DNA from: Glossina fuscipes
Lineage: Eukaryota; Arthropoda; Insecta; Diptera; Glossinidae
NCBI RefSeq assembly: GCF_014805625.2
Contig: NW_023998414.1
Span: 20,093,406-20,157,405 of the forward strand
Direction of reading: 5' to 3'
Length of the DNA stretch: 64,000 nucleotides
Each line of letters opens with the position of its first letter. The stretch's first letter is position 1. The notes beneath the pieces are model-generated. The model had not been told where the DNA came from. It searched no databases and saw only the letters and a program-made list of their open reading frames with translations. The position numbers were made by a program, and so were the translations under genes. Shown here one piece after another: positions 61,821 to 64,000 of the stretch.

Positions 61821-63370
61821 ATGGCTATAAACATGCACCTATATATGGAGAATTATATATATTTTAGAAGGTCTTCTCTTCTTCTTCGCATAAAACTATT
61901 TTCACAAACAAAAGCTTTGAGCGTTAAATGAACATTTTTCTGACAGGTGGTATGGAAAATTCTAATCAAAGTTAACTAAATGTACATATATATGTTGAAG
62001 CTAACATACACTCATATACACACGCACGCATATCAACAAACTGCTATGTTAGAATTAAAGCGAGTGCTAGAGTTTCGGAGTCAGACACTTGTTTTACCAA
62101 CCAAACAACTAACCATTAACACTTGTTTCTGTCATATGAACATGAAAGCGGATATGCTGAATCCTTGTTTTTTTTTTTTTCTTCTTTTTTGTTTTGATGA
62201 TACTAAAACAATTTTTGCTTGGCGTTATGCTAAAGAAACTTTTTGACGTGTTATTCTTGGCTATAACATTACTGGTTGCTTCATTTTTTCTTTACTTTTT
62301 ATTTTACTGTTTCGCTATGCAATTTATTCATATTTTGTATATTTTGTTAAATTGAGGTGAACGAATAAGTTGGACGAATTAGACGAGTATTTGTGTATAA
62401 CACTAATATAGTCTAAAAAAAGCAAGCAAATGCAGTTAAATATCTGCAAGAATAGCGACAGTGGAATGGGTTAACGAGCGCTAAGGTGTGAATTTAAGCG
62501 GCATGTTAGTAAGCAAAATCAGCTGGAGGTGGTTGTACTTTGCTGTTAAAAGTGCTGTTGTAAACGAGGCCCGGAATAATTTTCTTTAAAGAAATATTCG
62601 CCTGTCATCATCAACACACAGACAGAACGTCATGATGCGAAACATGGAGCAATCGGAAATACGTCATCATCGTCGACAGTTGCTACTCTGGCTTCAAGTG
62701 CAACGCTAAGAACGTTTAACAAAAATTCTACAATAGCCTGACGATGTTTACATGACGTCAAGTGGAACGGCGAAGACAACAAACACAAAACCGAAAAATA
62801 TCATACAAAAAAGATACGCCTGCGTATATATAAATTAAGGCATGTTTTCCTAATAACTTATATGTTAAACGAATGCATAATCAACAACAATAGCAACAAC
62901 AATAATGAACAACAATTTTCAAAAGAAATACAGCGAAACATCGAATAAACTAACTTACTATGTCTTTGAATTTATTTCATCGATGAAATCAATTAATCAA
63001 TTAATTCAATCTTATTGAGATTAATTCAAATCCAATTAATAAATTATGCGAAATGTGAAATGTAGAAGAGTGATACGGCTAAGTTTTCCCTGCTTTCTAT
63101 TTATTTATGCCAGAAACAATTGGACAATAGGATAAGAGTAACGAGAAGAAGGGAAGAATAAGATTAGAAGGGAAGGCTTAAGACTATATAACGTGATGAT
63201 GGGCAAGAAATAGGAAGAAAAGGGGAGAAGTGAAAACTACTGCTTGTAAGGACTTGTGTTTCGTAATAAAATAAGTCAATTATGAAGGTTTTTCTTCATT
63301 CCTGTTTGTAACGAACAATACTATGCTATGCATACATACATATACATATTCTTTATTCTGCTATCTTATA
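60936..63370. other. AT-rich unique DNA
   Basis: No gene recognised. A (TA)n tract lies at about 61782-61815 and poly-T at about 62169-62180. The stretch 62960-63045 has a dense group of ATTAAT/TTAATC words (homeodomain-like cores), which may be composition alone. Confidence 0.5.
61782..61815. repeat. (TA)n microsatellite
   Basis: About 17 TA units. Confidence 0.95.
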
Positions 63371-63373
63371 AAG

Positions 63374-63784
63374 ATGACAATGTCATTTAGGAGATCTGCT
63401 TTCAACGGGTCACGCCCTCTTAATAGAAAAGTCAACTTGTATCCTAATTTCGATTATCTCAGAAATCAAAGTCCTTCTCAGATCATTTTTCGCCGTTCAT
63501 TCTTGCTTAGGTTACTATCTGCGCTTTTTCCCCACATTCGTTTTGTTGATCTCCAAATTGTGGTTAATGGCGAGGATTGCCATTGTTTTTTCGAAAATTC
63601 TATGAAAAACATGATATTGATGAATTCGTTTGTGCGAAATTTGAAGGACTCTCTTAAAAACACTGTTATGTTCTTTAATAGTAAGATTTCTTCAGGCGGA
63701 CAAGTGAATGTGACAGTTTCTAGATACTGTAGAGAATTAAATCCCTTCAGCTGGAAACATATGGGAAAAGAATCAGTTGTATAA
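63374..63784 (+). other. Unassigned open reading frame, 136 codons
   Basis: The open frame extends up to 63323, but the first clear ATG with ordinary sequence after it is at 63374 (AAGATGACAATG). The predicted product is basic and of mixed composition, begins MTMSFRRSAFNGSRPLNRKV, has a hydrophobic-basic stretch in its middle (RRSFLLRLLSALFPHIRF), and ends WKHMGKESVV. It has no low-complexity run, unlike most open frames here. I recognise no family, no signal peptide and no splice pattern. It may be a chance frame, an exon or a fragment of an unknown transposon. Confidence 0.25.
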
Positions 63785-63965
63785 AAAGCTTTCCAAATGA
63801 AAAATCATTTCTGGGCTAGCCGTGCCGGGGAGTGCCATCAGAAGGCAGAAATTCGATTTTTTTTTTTTTTTATAAAATTCTATTCTATCCTTGGCCGAAG
63901 CAGAAACTTTCAAGACATACTAATTTCTTCAAGATATTTGATAGGAGCTCATTAAGAGTTTGTTT

Positions 63966-63966
<1 letters not shown>

Positions 63967-64000
<34 letters not shown>
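63967..64000. repeat. poly-T run at window end
   Basis: Thirty-four T reach the end of the window. It could be a simple repeat or the poly-A tail of a minus-strand retroposon that continues outside. Confidence 0.9.

Overview
This window reads as non-coding nuclear DNA from a higher fly (Diptera). A tephritid fruit fly or near relative is my best guess, from the mix of transposon families, the dense (TA)n, (GT)n, (CT)n and TTG/CAA microsatellites, and the AT-rich background (about one third GC by eye). The species cannot be fixed from sequence alone. Two runs of N (10 at 21160-21169, 100 at 43707-43806) show that it is a draft assembly scaffold. I found no host protein-coding gene, no exon I could defend, and no rRNA, tRNA or CRISPR array. 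The window is best described as a gene desert or a very large intron filled with decayed transposable elements.

Layout. 1-2560: AT-rich unique sequence with a purine-rich block. 2560-3420: R1-like LINE remnant (minus). 3.4-7.4 kb: microsatellites and unique DNA. 7430-8300: degenerate Tc1 transposon (minus). 8.3-16.4 kb: unique DNA, a long (GT)n tract, one copy of a dispersed repeat and a GC-richer patch near 13.4-13.6 kb. 16421-17462: GC-rich block that I interpret as a candidate solo LTR. 20.4-21.1 kb: dispersed-repeat copy abutting a truncated mariner, followed by a (CT)n tract containing the 10-N gap. 23.14-23.45 kb: small LINE reverse-transcriptase remnant. 27.4 kb: another dispersed-repeat copy. 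28.76-28.88 kb: short tandem duplication. 30.2 kb: possible copia trace. 31632-32506: 875-bp deleted mariner with both terminal inverted repeats and TA target duplication. 34.1-34.7 kb: unassigned GC-rich patch. 39682-39719: perfect 16-bp stem-loop. 40.3-41.0 kb: mariner remnant. 41706-44265: cluster of head-to-tail LINE copies with the best-preserved coding sequence in the window and the 100-N gap. 46.3 kb: dispersed-repeat copy. 52.46-52.6 kb: BEL/Pao-like trace. 59.95-60.6 kb: fourth mariner remnant. 60.7-60.9 kb: inverted copy of the dispersed repeat. 60.9-64 kb: AT-rich unique DNA, one unexplained 137-codon ORF and a terminal poly-T run.

No genes here work together as a pathway. The story is of several independent transposon invasions: at least four mariner insertions of apparently different subgroups, one Tc1, R1-like and jockey/CR1-like LINEs, and LTR-element traces. 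All are inactivated by stops, frameshifts, truncation or internal deletion. I did not find a convincing undescribed biological system. The items most worth checking are the LINE cluster around the gap, the candidate solo LTR, the five-copy dispersed repeat, and the perfect hairpin at 39.7 kb.
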